NCBI GenBank assembly: GCA_016840515.1 | Contig: JAEOSF010000001.1 | Location: 144,232-208,231, forward strand | Direction: 5' to 3' | DNA: 64,000 bases | Origin: Candidatus Borrarchaeum yapensis | GTDB taxonomy: Archaea > Asgardarchaeota > Sifarchaeia > Borrarchaeales > Borrarchaeaceae | Shown here: one piece after another, positions 25,235 through 33,456 of the stretch | Numbering within the stretch: position 1 is the stretch's first letter | Layout of the letters: the number at the start of each line of letters is the position of its first letter | The notes under the pieces: generated by a model | Seen by the model: only the letters and a program-made list of their open reading frames with translations | Databases searched by the model: none | Told to the model about the DNA's origin: nothing | Made by a program: the position numbers and the translations under genes

Positions 25235-25280
25235 GAGGACTCGCAGGAAGCCTCATCCGTCAGGGTGGGGTAGTTCACCC
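25140..25280 (+). ncRNA. Probable TnpB guide RNA (right-end RNA)
   Basis: TnpB guide RNAs overlap the end of the gene and the right end of the element and continue into the flank as guide. Here CTCCCC (25215-25220) pairs with GGGGAG (25225-25230) across the stop codon, and CCTCATCC can pair with GGGTGGGG near the end. The 5' limit is a guess; the 3' limit of the scaffold is set by the element end at about 25280. The guide would begin AGATAATTCATTG. Confidence 0.6.
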
Positions 25281-25547
25281 AGATAATTCATTGTTTAATA
25301 TGTATAGTTGTAGTTATATCTCAAAGCAGATTAATACCTGGATGAAATGTTGTAGAGAAATTACATATTTTTAAAAATTTTTTATTCAGATCCCCTACCG
25401 TACTGATTCAAAAATGGAAAATTGTCAACCAGTTAAAATTTTTTTGGTAAGGATCACCCACAAAACAATACCTTATGAATTTTTTGAATGACACATGAAA
25501 ACCGTTTTTCCACGCGCAGATTTCCGAAGAAAAATCAAAACCGAATT

Positions 25548-26042
25548 TCAAACAAGGAACGTCCAGATACTAACGAGAATTAATATCAGAGAAACGATAG
25601 CGTACAGAACTAATATGAAAATATGGATATTACGGATATTGGACGCCGTGTTTACAGCACTTTCTGCAGATTCTTTGGCTTCCTTTGAGTATTTTTTAGC
25701 ATTTTCTGCTATAGTCCTAACATGCGCTAACTTCTCATCAATGATAATATACGCTGCTTTACTCATTAGTTCCTCTGTATCCAAATCTGATAAGGGCAGA
25801 AGTGGCGTTAACTTTTCAGTAGTTTGTTCTATTCCACCTACAGCCACACGCAGTGCGTCAACATCTGACCTGAGTTCTGCACCCACTTTTTTGCTTAAGT
25901 CAGCAGTGAGTCCAGATAAAGTAGCAGTTGATGTAGTAAGGGCGTCTATCGTTTCTGGGTCGGTTACTATGTAGAAATTGGCTGAATAGTCTGCGCGACC
26001 GGTTCTCTTTGGTTTTTCTTTTTTATCTTCTTCTTCACTCAA
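25548..26042 (-). CDS. Tail-anchored membrane protein with coiled-coil-like cytosolic part
   Basis: The 164-residue product has a charged N-terminus and no signal peptide. A long helical middle includes two stretches rich in Ser/Ala/Glu/Lys (DLSKKVGAELRSDVDALRVAV and ENAKKYSKEAKESAESAVNTA). It ends in one strongly hydrophobic helix (IFILVLYAIVSLILILVSIW) 3 residues from the C-terminus. That is tail-anchored topology, as used by SNAREs and by clients of Get3, and a Get3-like ATPase is encoded at 31503-32483. I recognise no family and see no clear SNARE heptad layer. It lies between the TnpB element and the TRAPP-like cluster, transcribed away from the cluster. Confidence 0.65.
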   Translation of the reverse strand: MSEEEDKKEKPKRTGRADYSANFYIVTDPETIDALTTSTATLSGLTADLSKKVGAELRSDVDALRVAVGGIEQTTEKLTPLLPLSDLDTEELMSKAAYIIIDEKLAHVRTIAENAKKYSKEAKESAESAVNTASNIRNIHIFILVLYAIVSLILILVSIWTFLV

Positions 26043-26228
26043 TTTTCTCCCCCGTTAATTCATTATCCTTTCGGATATTTAATGATTACTCCCATACATT
26101 TTTTTTCAAATCGAGCTGAAAATTTAATTAGATGGGGCGATATTCGTATAGAAAGATTCTTATATTATTAAAAAAATATATTATATAAATAACAAGTTAG
26201 TTTAATAAAAGTTACAGAGGTGAAAGAT

Positions 26229-26456
26229 ATGTATGCAATACAAAGAAAACTGAATGGCGAAACGTTAGAATGCGACTGCTGTCAGGCATCTTTTTCAGAA
26301 GGGTTTTTCCTGTATCCAGGCAATGATGAAGAGCGAAAAATCGCAATTAAGCAATTTAAATATTTCGAAGATTATAGAGAAGCGTTATTTGTCTGCTTTG
26401 GTTGTCTGCAAGAAATTACTAAGAGTTTTGTAATTAGACAAGTCTACAAAATCTAA
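26229..26456 (+). CDS. Small Cys-rich protein, unknown
   Basis: A 75-residue protein with CDCC near the N-terminus and CFGC in the second half, a spacing suited to one zinc site. The rest is mixed charged and aromatic residues. The ATG at 26229 follows AGAGGTG at ideal distance; an in-frame GTG at 26220 falls inside that site. No family recognised. It precedes the TRAPP-like cluster in the same direction, with a 246-base gap that holds a palindrome. Confidence 0.55.
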   Translation: MYAIQRKLNGETLECDCCQASFSEGFFLYPGNDEERKIAIKQFKYFEDYREALFVCFGCLQEITKSFVIRQVYKI

Positions 26457-26528
26457 AAAATTTAGGTTAGCGCGATTAAAATAGTTTTTCATATAGATAT
26501 TTTAGGAGCGAAAAGAGCAAGGTTAATG

Positions 26529-26735
26529 CTGAGACATTTCTCAGAAAGAATAAAAGAGTTGATATGCAATTTTTGAATGAGGAAAATAATGGTTAAAAAA
26601 ATAATGAAATTTAATAGTAGACACAAATAATTCATAAACATGTGTGTAATTTGTTTTAATTACCAATAAATTTCTGAAAAAGCGAATGGGCTGACTTGAT
26701 ATATGGTTAAAATTCATGCTGAGAGCTGCTCTCAG
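26529..26735. repeat. Two related palindromes before and inside the start of the TRAPP-like cluster
   Basis: CTGAGA/TCTCAG around CATT (26529-26544) and CTGAGAGC/GCTCTCAG around T (26719-26735) are both preceded by ATG and followed by AAAGA. The second overlaps codons 6-11 of the first cluster gene. They may be paired operator half-sites or traces of a local duplication. Confidence 0.45.
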
Positions 26736-27254
26736 AAAGATCTCAAAAATAAGATAAATACAACATTAGTTGGCGGTTTATATACAACTATTGTTAACTC
26801 TATAGTATGGCGGACTCAATATGATATTACACGAATTACAAAAAATCTGCATGAATTTGGCAGGCAACTTGGCGAAGTCTTTTATCCACTTCTATCAAAA
26901 ACTTTAGACCCGAACCTCATAGAAAAGAAGTTAGAGCACTATATTGAAGAAGTATGGAAAATTGTTTTTTTGAGAAAACCTGATAAGTGTAAATGGGACA
27001 AGGATTCAAATCAGTTGGTGATTATTTCCAAATCATGTGAATTATGTCAGAATATTTCTGAACCTGTCCATTTTCCATTTTCTGAAGCTATTGCTGGCTT
27101 TATTGAAGCAATTATTGAATGCGCACTTGAAGATATTGGAGTAAAGGGGCGTTTTTCATCTTCGGACATTTTATGCCATGAATCTGAATGCAGAGCAAAA
27201 GATGGGACACCCTATTGCAAATTCATTCTAGCAAGAGGTGAAGCTTCTGTCTGA
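26703..27254 (+). CDS. Bet3/TRAPP-like domain protein, copy 1
   Basis: The 183-residue protein follows the Bet3 (TRAPPC3) plan. An initial helix with LVGGLYTTIVNSIV leads to NLHEFGRQLGEVFYPLL, matching the family's G-x-x-I/L-G block. A predicted helix follows, then W-x-K-D-S-N-Q-L-V-I-I-S-K-S-C, aligning with the W ... L-x-L-x-x-N-P-L strand. A helix with GFIEAIIECALE aligns with the GVLRGALEM helix of TRAPPC3. It ends in CHESECRAKDGTPYCKFIL, a Cys-rich strand like that of archaeal V4R proteins. In eukaryotes Bet3-family subunits build the TRAPP tethering complex; Asgard archaea are known to encode TRAPP-domain proteins. First of three co-directional genes. The Bet3/V4R superfamily call is good, the TRAPP function is inference. 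Confidence 0.68.
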   Translation: MVKIHAESCSQKDLKNKINTTLVGGLYTTIVNSIVWRTQYDITRITKNLHEFGRQLGEVFYPLLSKTLDPNLIEKKLEHYIEEVWKIVFLRKPDKCKWDKDSNQLVIISKSCELCQNISEPVHFPFSEAIAGFIEAIIECALEDIGVKGRFSSSDILCHESECRAKDGTPYCKFILARGEASV

Positions 27255-27255
27255 G

Positions 27256-27750
27256 ATGAATCAGCGTATTTTACCTATCATGTATGGTTTATTTATTAAA
27301 CATCTCTATAAGTATAATGAGTCTTTCATAGACATTCGCAGAGAATTAAAATTAAGGGGAAAGAATTTCGGGGAGGAACTTTTATACAGTATTTTTTACA
27401 AGGAACTTATGAAACTCAAAGCACCGTTAAGTGATGGGACAGTAAAGAATCTGATTAAAAGTTTATGGCAAAAAATATTTGGAAGTTCTCCAAAGATTAG
27501 CTCTCCAAATAAGGGACTGTTTAAAATACGCGATTTCCAGTGCGTCATTTGCGATACACTTGCTTCTGAGAAGGGAGAAGGATTTCTCTGTGATTATGTT
27601 GCAGGTATCGTTGAAGAGGTCTTTTCTGTTTTTTATGAGGAGTTAATTAAAACCCATGGATGGCGAGTTAGTTGCATTGAAACTCACTGTAGGGCATTAA
27701 ATGAAGAGTTTTGTGAATATGAACTTCGAATTCTTGAAAAAATGCGCTGA
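27256..27750 (+). CDS. Bet3/TRAPP-like domain protein, copy 2
   Basis: A 164-residue paralogue of the preceding protein: ILPIMYGLFIKHLYKY, ELKLRGKNFGEELLYSIF, LWQKIFGSSPKI, then FKIRDFQCVICD, GFLCDYVAGIVEEVFSVF and a final CIETHCRALNEEFCEYEL. The two are similar in plan but clearly diverged, as expected for subunits of a hetero-oligomer. The start is probably the ATG at 27256, one base past the previous stop. A GTG at 27238 inside the ribosome site GAGGTGA is the alternative. Coupled translation of the pair is likely. Confidence 0.65.
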   Translation: MNQRILPIMYGLFIKHLYKYNESFIDIRRELKLRGKNFGEELLYSIFYKELMKLKAPLSDGTVKNLIKSLWQKIFGSSPKISSPNKGLFKIRDFQCVICDTLASEKGEGFLCDYVAGIVEEVFSVFYEELIKTHGWRVSCIETHCRALNEEFCEYELRILEKMR

Positions 27751-27760
27751 GGTCTTTATA

Positions 27761-28435
27761 ATGGGACTATATTCAATCTACATAATATATAAAGACGGAA
27801 GGACGATTTATTCGCGTTCTTTATGCCAAGAATACATGAATGGTGTAGACCAAGATTTAGTTAGTGGTGCACTGAGTGGAATTAGTTCTCTCATTTCTGA
27901 AGTAGTTTCCTCAAGTAACGCCCAACTTGAACAGATCGATACAGGAAGTGCCGCTTTTCGCTTTGAATGGGGCGAAAACCATAATTTCATTGTTGTCGCT
28001 CTCTCGGATGAGCTTACTTCACCAATTCTATTAGAAGAAGATATTTCTACAGCAGCTAAGCTAATTTCAATGAAGTACAGCTCAGTTCTTGACGATTGGT
28101 CTGGAGATATGGCAGATTTTGAAAAAATTGAATATTTTATAATGCTGTGTTTCGAAAGGACATTGAGAGAAACTTTCAGACCTATTTGTCGAATTCCTGT
28201 TACTCAAGAGGTTAATACCAAGAAATTGGCAAAATTATCACGAGAAGAATGGGCACTTCTTGAATCATGCAATGGAAACAAATCCATTTATCAAATTGCA
28301 CATGAAAATAACATATCTCGCATCGAACTCTTCACTCGTCTGAATAAGCCTTTAGCTGGACTTGTAAAAAAAGATGTCTTGAGAATTTTTTATGGTATGA
28401 GGCGTAAGATGGCAGAACAGTTCATAAACGCCTAA
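27761..28435 (+). CDS. Longin-like domain protein with C-terminal winged-helix-like region
   Basis: The 224-residue protein opens with LYSIYIIYKDGRTIYSR, followed by QDLVSGALSGISSLISEV, LEQIDTGSAAFRFEW and FIVVALSDELTSP, and then a helix. This is the strand-helix order of longin/roadblock-type domains and aligns by eye with the TRAPPC1 longin opening (LYLFDRNG, then GMLFSIRSF). Residues about 140-224 look like a small helical domain with a winged-helix-like NKSIYQIAHENNISRIELFTRL. The ATG at 27761 follows GAGGT and lies 10 bases past the Bet3-like gene. Two Bet3-like genes plus one longin gene are the two building blocks of the eukaryotic TRAPP core. The domain call is moderate, the complex is inferred. 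Confidence 0.62.
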   Translation: MGLYSIYIIYKDGRTIYSRSLCQEYMNGVDQDLVSGALSGISSLISEVVSSSNAQLEQIDTGSAAFRFEWGENHNFIVVALSDELTSPILLEEDISTAAKLISMKYSSVLDDWSGDMADFEKIEYFIMLCFERTLRETFRPICRIPVTQEVNTKKLAKLSREEWALLESCNGNKSIYQIAHENNISRIELFTRLNKPLAGLVKKDVLRIFYGMRRKMAEQFINA

Positions 28436-28548
28436 TTACTTGTTTTTTATTCATCCTTATTAAATGATTGAAGACTTTAATTCTCAATTCGCAATTCTTA
28501 ATAGAAGTCTTTTTAAACAAATCATAAAATATATGGAAAGGCAACAAA

Positions 28549-28842
28549 ATGGTGAACAGAATGACGGAAAGCATTGTCAAAGGTCTTGAAGGTCTCATCA
28601 CAGGCTACAGAAGAGGCGGTAATAGGCAAATCAATAAGCACATGTTATTGAAATTTCCAAAATACGATTCTAATAAAGAAGCCGCGCAATTGATAGGAAA
28701 AACAGTAGTTTGGCTTTCTCCTGCAGGTAAACGTCTAAAAGGAAAAATTTTGCACCCCCACGGAAGAAATGGTGTGGTTAGGGCAAGATTTGAACATGGC
28801 TTGCCCGGTGAATCTATTGGTGGAAAAGTTACTATTGTTTGA
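28549..28842 (+). CDS. rpl35ae: Ribosomal protein L35Ae
   Basis: The 97-residue protein matches L35Ae (eL33): GLITGYRRGGNRQINKHMLLKF, then AAQLIGKTVVWLSPAGKRLKGKILHPHGRNGVVRARF, and LPGESIGGKVTIV. It is a large-subunit protein found in eukaryotes and in some archaea. The ATG at 28549 follows GGAAAGGC; the second ATG at 28561 is also possible. Confidence 0.95.
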   Translation: MVNRMTESIVKGLEGLITGYRRGGNRQINKHMLLKFPKYDSNKEAAQLIGKTVVWLSPAGKRLKGKILHPHGRNGVVRARFEHGLPGESIGGKVTIV

Positions 28843-29017
28843 TTTCACTAATCTTTGAATTTTCTATAAATGCAGTATCTGCAAACCCCAAAATCAGATG
28901 AAGTTAACTGGCAAGGGTGAGCTCAAATTTTGAGGATGATCGCTTATAGTTACGCTGATGAGTGGACAGGTTTAGACCGGTTCTATATCCTTAGAATTTA
29001 GGGGAAACATTAAAAAG

Positions 29018-31444
29018 ATGAAATCAAGGATAAATAAAACTCGAATGCTTGATTTAATGAAGCAATTCATTTATTATCCTGTACTTTTAGTCATGGGCGT
29101 AATTCTCGCTTTGTTTATGAAGTTTTCTTTTTCTCCTTTGGATGGAACAATCTATATACCTCAGGCTTTTGTTTTGGGAGTGCTTGCGCTTTTTATGGGG
29201 CTTTTTCTTTATCGGAACTCCGAGAGGTTATTAGAACATCCATTCTTGTTCTTCGCCTCTTTAATGACAGTTCTCTTAACAATGTTTCGTGCCACCACTT
29301 ATGGTGCCCCATATACCCCTCCCAGCTATATCCTCTTAGTCATCGTTTGCATTATAGCGATATTCATTTCGTTAGTGTATACATTTCCATCTTTTCCATT
29401 TCATTTCTATTTTGAAAACTCGCTAAAAAGAAGAAAAGAAGTTGTTATTATTGCTATTCTTGTCGTTTTAGCCATTCTTCCAACTCACACAATCCTTACC
29501 AAACCAGGTTTTCCAGAGAGTCATGACCTTAACTATCATGTAAGTAATGTATGGGTTATGTTCCGATACTGGAGAGAAGGCATAATATATTCCCCTTTCG
29601 ATCCTTGGAACGGAATTGGCGGTCTGGCATTGTTTCGCTTCTATCATTTTCTTGGTTATTATTTTGCATTCCCTTTTTCATGGTTTTTAAACACCTTTCA
29701 AGCTTTAAAGGGTGCAATTGTTACTTCGTTCATCCTTTGCGCTCTTTCTGTTTATTATATGACCAAAAAAATTTCAAAGGACAGCATTGTAGCAAGTATC
29801 TCTGCGATATCCTTTACTTTCATAGGACTACATCTTACTACAGCATTTTATAGAGGTACTTTAACAGAACTTATGGGCTATACATATGTGCCTCTTATTT
29901 TCGTCCTTTCAAGAGAATCTCTTAAAACAGATTCGAATAGGCGTTTAGTAAAAGCAATACTCTCAGGTATTTTTCTCGCAGGATTGATCTTGACACATTT
30001 ACCGACAGCTTATAACTCTGTTTACATTATTACTATGTATTTAATCTATTCGCTTCTAGATGAACTTGTCACACATCAACTTACTGTAAATAGAGCATTA
30101 TTGATGGTTGCTATGTATTTTATACCCATTGGGGTAGGACTAGGCTTAACAGCATGGTGGCTTATACCTGCGTATACACAGACATCCACGATTCTATGGA
30201 GTAACGAAGTCGCTTTATCGACTGGAGGTTATCCTGCTTCGCATTTTGTCAGTCTACCACAACTTTACACGAGAGAGCTTTGGTGGCGGATGAGAGGGTC
30301 GAAAATCGGCATAGCGGGCGAAATGCCATTCTATATAGGTACAGTCTCATTGGGACTTGCTTTGCTTGCGTTTTTCATAAAGCCAAAGGATAAGAACTCT
30401 AAAAATAATGAAACAAAGTTTTTTATGGTGCTTCTTGTTATTTCCCTTATTCTAGCAGATTATCCTAGCGTTTTTATTTATTATTATGTTCCATTAATTT
30501 CATTCTTTAAGTGGCCATGGCGATTTCTGTTACCCGCGTCAATTTCCATCGCTTATTTGACAGGCATAGTTGTAAGTACGTTTTATGAGAAAGCAAAAGC
30601 ATTTGAGATTAATAGGAATTTCAAGTTTCGTTTAAGCCACTGGATCCTTGTAATTACCGTTCTTTTGATTCTAGTGGACATGTGGCCATATACAGGCGCC
30701 TATAAATGGGAGTACTATCCCCAAGATGAGGATTATTTGAATGCTTTACAGTGGATTAAGTCCGGCGACACTGTTTTTTATCGCATCTGTGATCTATACG
30801 GGCGAGGTAGGGGCGAATCAATAACAAAAACTGAATTTTATGAGGTACAAGGTCCCCAGTGGTGGACAGCCTCAAGGTCTTTGGACAATAATGTGAGTTT
30901 GAAACCATCATTTACAAAAGAACTTGGATATCTAAGTTTAAAGTATTTGCTTGTAAGGCAAAAAAATGAAGCAGAATGGTTGCTTAATGGATGGCAAAAA
31001 ATCAGGTTCTACGAGAACTCCAACATTAGCATCCTGCAAAACCCATATTTCAGACCTATGGTCGAAATCGTTGACGACGCTGATGTTTTATTTCCGAACA
31101 GTATAGGTACTGCAGAATTCGTATCAATAAACCCAACTGCTTTAACTATTAACGCTCAATCTTCAGATGGTGGAATACTTCTTGTGAAGTATGGGATCTT
31201 CCCTAATTGGAAGGCATACTTAGATTCCACAGAGATTATTATCAAAGAAAACAAATTTGGCATTATTACTCTAGAATTGCCAGCAGGCGAGCATCTAATA
31301 ACATTAAAATTTGAAGAGAATGTTCCTATTGGATATCCGATTTCAATTCTTTTTTTAATTGGTGTGGTATTCTATCTTTCTGTAGTCTTGATACTGCCAA
31401 AATTCAAACTTCTTATCTCAAATGCCAAAAACCAAAAAAAATGA
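29018..31444 (+). CDS. Large membrane protein related to PTPS-related/YfhO-like families
   Basis: The 808-residue protein has about 12 transmembrane helices in its first 550 residues. After the third helix pair comes PGFPESHDLNYHVSN, an acidic first outer loop. WNGIGGLALFRFYHFLGYYFAFPF follows, resembling the G-x-P-x-F-x-F-Y-x-P pattern of PF10131-type membrane proteins. The C-terminal 230 residues are an outer beta-rich domain (VLLVKYGIFPNWKAYLDS type, with AGEHLITLKFEE), ending in one more helix. These features suggest a GT-C-like transferase that modifies lipids, glycans or proteins at the cell surface. Neither substrate nor exact family is certain. It is transcribed alone. Confidence 0.7.
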   Translation: MKSRINKTRMLDLMKQFIYYPVLLVMGVILALFMKFSFSPLDGTIYIPQAFVLGVLALFMGLFLYRNSERLLEHPFLFFASLMTVLLTMFRATTYGAPYTPPSYILLVIVCIIAIFISLVYTFPSFPFHFYFENSLKRRKEVVIIAILVVLAILPTHTILTKPGFPESHDLNYHVSNVWVMFRYWREGIIYSPFDPWNGIGGLALFRFYHFLGYYFAFPFSWFLNTFQALKGAIVTSFILCALSVYYMTKKISKDSIVASISAISFTFIGLHLTTAFYRGTLTELMGYTYVPLIFVLSRESLKTDSNRRLVKAILSGIFLAGLILTHLPTAYNSVYIITMYLIYSLLDELVTHQLTVNRALLMVAMYFIPIGVGLGLTAWWLIPAYTQTSTILWSNEVALSTGGYPASHFVSLPQLYTRELWWRMRGSKIGIAGEMPFYIGTVSLGLALLAFFIKPKDKNSKNNETKFFMVLLVISLILADYPSVFIYYYVPLISFFKWPWRFLLPASISIAYLTGIVVSTFYEKAKAFEINRNFKFRLSHWILVITVLLILVDMWPYTGAYKWEYYPQDEDYLNALQWIKSGDTVFYRICDLYGRGRGESITKTEFYEVQGPQWWTASRSLDNNVSLKPSFTKELGYLSLKYLLVRQKNEAEWLLNGWQKIRFYENSNISILQNPYFRPMVEIVDDADVLFPNSIGTAEFVSINPTALTINAQSSDGGILLVKYGIFPNWKAYLDSTEIIIKENKFGIITLELPAGEHLITLKFEENVPIGYPISILFLIGVVFYLSVVLILPKFKLLISNAKNQKK

Positions 31445-31502
31445 AATAAAGGATGAGCAGCGCTCCAAGCGCATTTATTAATTCTTGAAAATACTTTTAA
31501 TT

Positions 31503-32483
31503 CTATTTCTTTTCGAACAGCTTTGAACTGAACATTTCTAAGCGTTCTAGGCCTCTTATCTCCGTGTCAAAAAGTGGAATCTCTGTGATTTCGAATTCAT
31601 CGGCGTAAAACTCTCTTATGGTTTCCAGATTCCCTTCTTGCATACTTCGTCTTGCAGCGCAAAAAGCGCAGTCGGGTATCACTGGGTACACCATATTTAC
31701 AAGTACATTGCTTATTGGTATCTCATATTCATAGAGTGTAGTGATAAGTCGTTCAGTTTCATAGATACTCATTGCCTCAGGAATCATCACCGTACAAAAT
31801 GATGTTTTTTCTGGATCACTCAAATCCACCTGTGCTTTGCCAATAGATTCTTTAAGTTTTTCCAAAGCATCCATTGTTCTATCTTCATTTGTTTCCTTAC
31901 CAAAGAGACTCTTAAGTTTGCCGACAAACTTTCCTAGGGTGTATCTGAGTTTTATAATCTTTCCTAGGAATGAATCGAGCACTTCAGGTAAGCTTAGAAG
32001 ACGTAATGTATGTCCAGTGGGGGCTGTATCAAAAATGATTAGATCATAATCGTGTTCATCTTTCTTTTCAATGAACTCAAGGACCTTACCGAACGCTAAT
32101 GCTTCATCAATACCAGGTGGGCTCGTATTCAACATATCGCCCATTCCAAGTTCATCAAGCGGAACTGGCGACATGTCTGCTAAACTTTCTTCAGGTGACA
32201 TCCCCATAAGACTTTTATAATCCTTTATTGCCGTCTTTGGATCGATTTCAAGACCATAAAGATTATCAACGCCTTCTATTGGCTTGATTTCGCCACCTAT
32301 CGGTTGGTCCAAAGAATCAGCGAGACTATGAGCTGGATCTGTTGATATTATTAGAATCTTCAAATCGGTATTTTTTGCATACCATACTGCTGCTGCTGCC
32401 GCGCAAGAGGTCTTTCCTACTCCTCCTTTGCCGCCGAAGAAAATGAACTTGAGGTTTTTCTCAAGTAGGTTATTCAGTGTCAT
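31503..32483 (-). CDS. get3: Get3/TRC40-like ATPase
   Basis: The 326-residue protein has FFGGKGGVGKTSCAAA (deviant P-loop with signature Lys), STDPAHSLADSLDQP, LIIFDTAPTGHTLRLLSLPEVL and CAFCAARRSMQEG, whose Cys-x2-Cys is the zinc-mediated dimerisation site of Get3. Get3 carries tail-anchored proteins to membranes in eukaryotes, and archaeal homologues bind such proteins too. Between the switch regions lies a hydrophobic client-binding helix region (LPEVLDSFLGKIIKL). It differs from the other ArsA-like gene (12070-13233) by the CxxC and the absence of an Hsp20 tail. A tail-anchored candidate is encoded at 25548-26042. Confidence 0.9.
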   Translation of the reverse strand: MTLNNLLEKNLKFIFFGGKGGVGKTSCAAAAAVWYAKNTDLKILIISTDPAHSLADSLDQPIGGEIKPIEGVDNLYGLEIDPKTAIKDYKSLMGMSPEESLADMSPVPLDELGMGDMLNTSPPGIDEALAFGKVLEFIEKKDEHDYDLIIFDTAPTGHTLRLLSLPEVLDSFLGKIIKLRYTLGKFVGKLKSLFGKETNEDRTMDALEKLKESIGKAQVDLSDPEKTSFCTVMIPEAMSIYETERLITTLYEYEIPISNVLVNMVYPVIPDCAFCAARRSMQEGNLETIREFYADEFEITEIPLFDTEIRGLERLEMFSSKLFEKK

Positions 32484-32596
32484 AACTCATCAATCCTTTT
32501 TATGTTATAAGAAATTAGTAAGAAACCCCTACAGTAACTAGGGGACTTTAAGATCTGTGAAATTCATAAGGTCTAATCCCGTACATCTAAAAAATC

Positions 32597-33199
32597 TTAT
32601 CTTTTTCTTTTCCGTCTAACTTTAAAAGTCTTCCTTTTTATGAAGAATAAAAGTGCCCATGGAACACCTGGGATTCCAATTGCTAGGATAGAAAGCAATA
32701 GAATATCTCTCCATTCTGTTGTAGTTAGCTTTGGAAGTATATTAAGCACTACTGGTTCGGTGTAAAACTCATAACGAGTATCGTTTTCATCCATGAATGT
32801 GATCTGGGCTCCAGGTAATGTATAGTTCCCAGATTTCTCGGGACGCAGGACATAATACGCGGAAACATTCTCTTTGACACCAAGTTCAATACCGTTGACA
32901 AGACTTAAATTACCTGGATCTATTTCTGTAAAGCTCCAGAAAGGAAGATCTTCTTCTGTTATTGCAAGATCAAAAATTGTTTCGTTTACGATTTCAGGGT
33001 TCTTGATTTCAATCGTTACTGTTACATTGGAGTCGACAAAAGTTTCTTTTGGCTTAACTGATTTCGTTACATTCAGAAAATCCTTTCCACTTAGTACGTC
33101 CTCCTCTTGGCCAGCTACCAGTTCAATGTTTTGCATTGGTGTTATAGGAATCGTAAAACACAACATTATTATGAAAAAGAATGCCCACTTATGTCTCAC
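32597..33199 (-). CDS. Secreted, C-terminally anchored protein, unknown
   Basis: About 200 residues: an N-terminal signal sequence (AFFFIIMLCFTIPITPM), a beta-rich outer domain with KSVKPKETFVDSNVTVTIEIKNPE, typical of bacterial/archaeal CARDB or DUF11-like adhesion modules, a C-terminal transmembrane helix (LLLSILAIGIPGVPWALLFF) and a basic cytosolic tail. The start used is the GTG at 33199, behind AAAGGTG; a GTG at 33208 is also in frame. Asn-x-Ser/Thr sites are frequent, consistent with N-glycosylation outside the cell. Confidence 0.65.
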   Translation of the reverse strand: MRHKWAFFFIIMLCFTIPITPMQNIELVAGQEEDVLSGKDFLNVTKSVKPKETFVDSNVTVTIEIKNPEIVNETIFDLAITEEDLPFWSFTEIDPGNLSLVNGIELGVKENVSAYYVLRPEKSGNYTLPGAQITFMDENDTRYEFYTEPVVLNILPKLTTTEWRDILLLSILAIGIPGVPWALLFFIKRKTFKVRRKRKR

Positions 33200-33456
33200 T
33201 TTCTGCACCTTTCATCAACCGTCTTGAGGATCAGTGTCATGTATCATTACTTAAGTTTTTATAATGATTACTGGGACTTAGCAAAGTTTTCTTTTAAAAA
33301 AGTTTAGGCGCTCAAAAATGTGTTAGATTTCTGAACTTTGCAATTGAATGCGTTAATGAGAAACATTAAATATGTGGTATAACTTAATCTCTGCAATAGA
33401 TCAATCAAATTATGCAACAAATGAATTCAAAAATGAATTTGTTTGGTGATGTTTCT

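Larger units (their letters stand above)
23900..25280 (+). mobile_element. IS200/IS605-group element carrying tnpB, no transposase
   Basis: The left end starts with AGGCGGGAAGTCCCC and a GGTGGAGGATGAACGCCG block that can fold. The right end is CATCCGTCAGGGTGGGG followed by TAGTTCACCC. Both ends resemble the IscB element's ends in inverted order. There is no tnpA. The element sits in the gap after hypE, so it disrupts nothing obvious. The AT-rich segment to 25547 beyond it shows no gene. Confidence 0.75.

Noticed and set aside
25495..25974. 159-codon plus-strand frame opposite the tail-anchored protein
   Set aside because: The minus-strand protein has a sensible domain layout and membrane anchor; the plus frame is Ser-rich noise.
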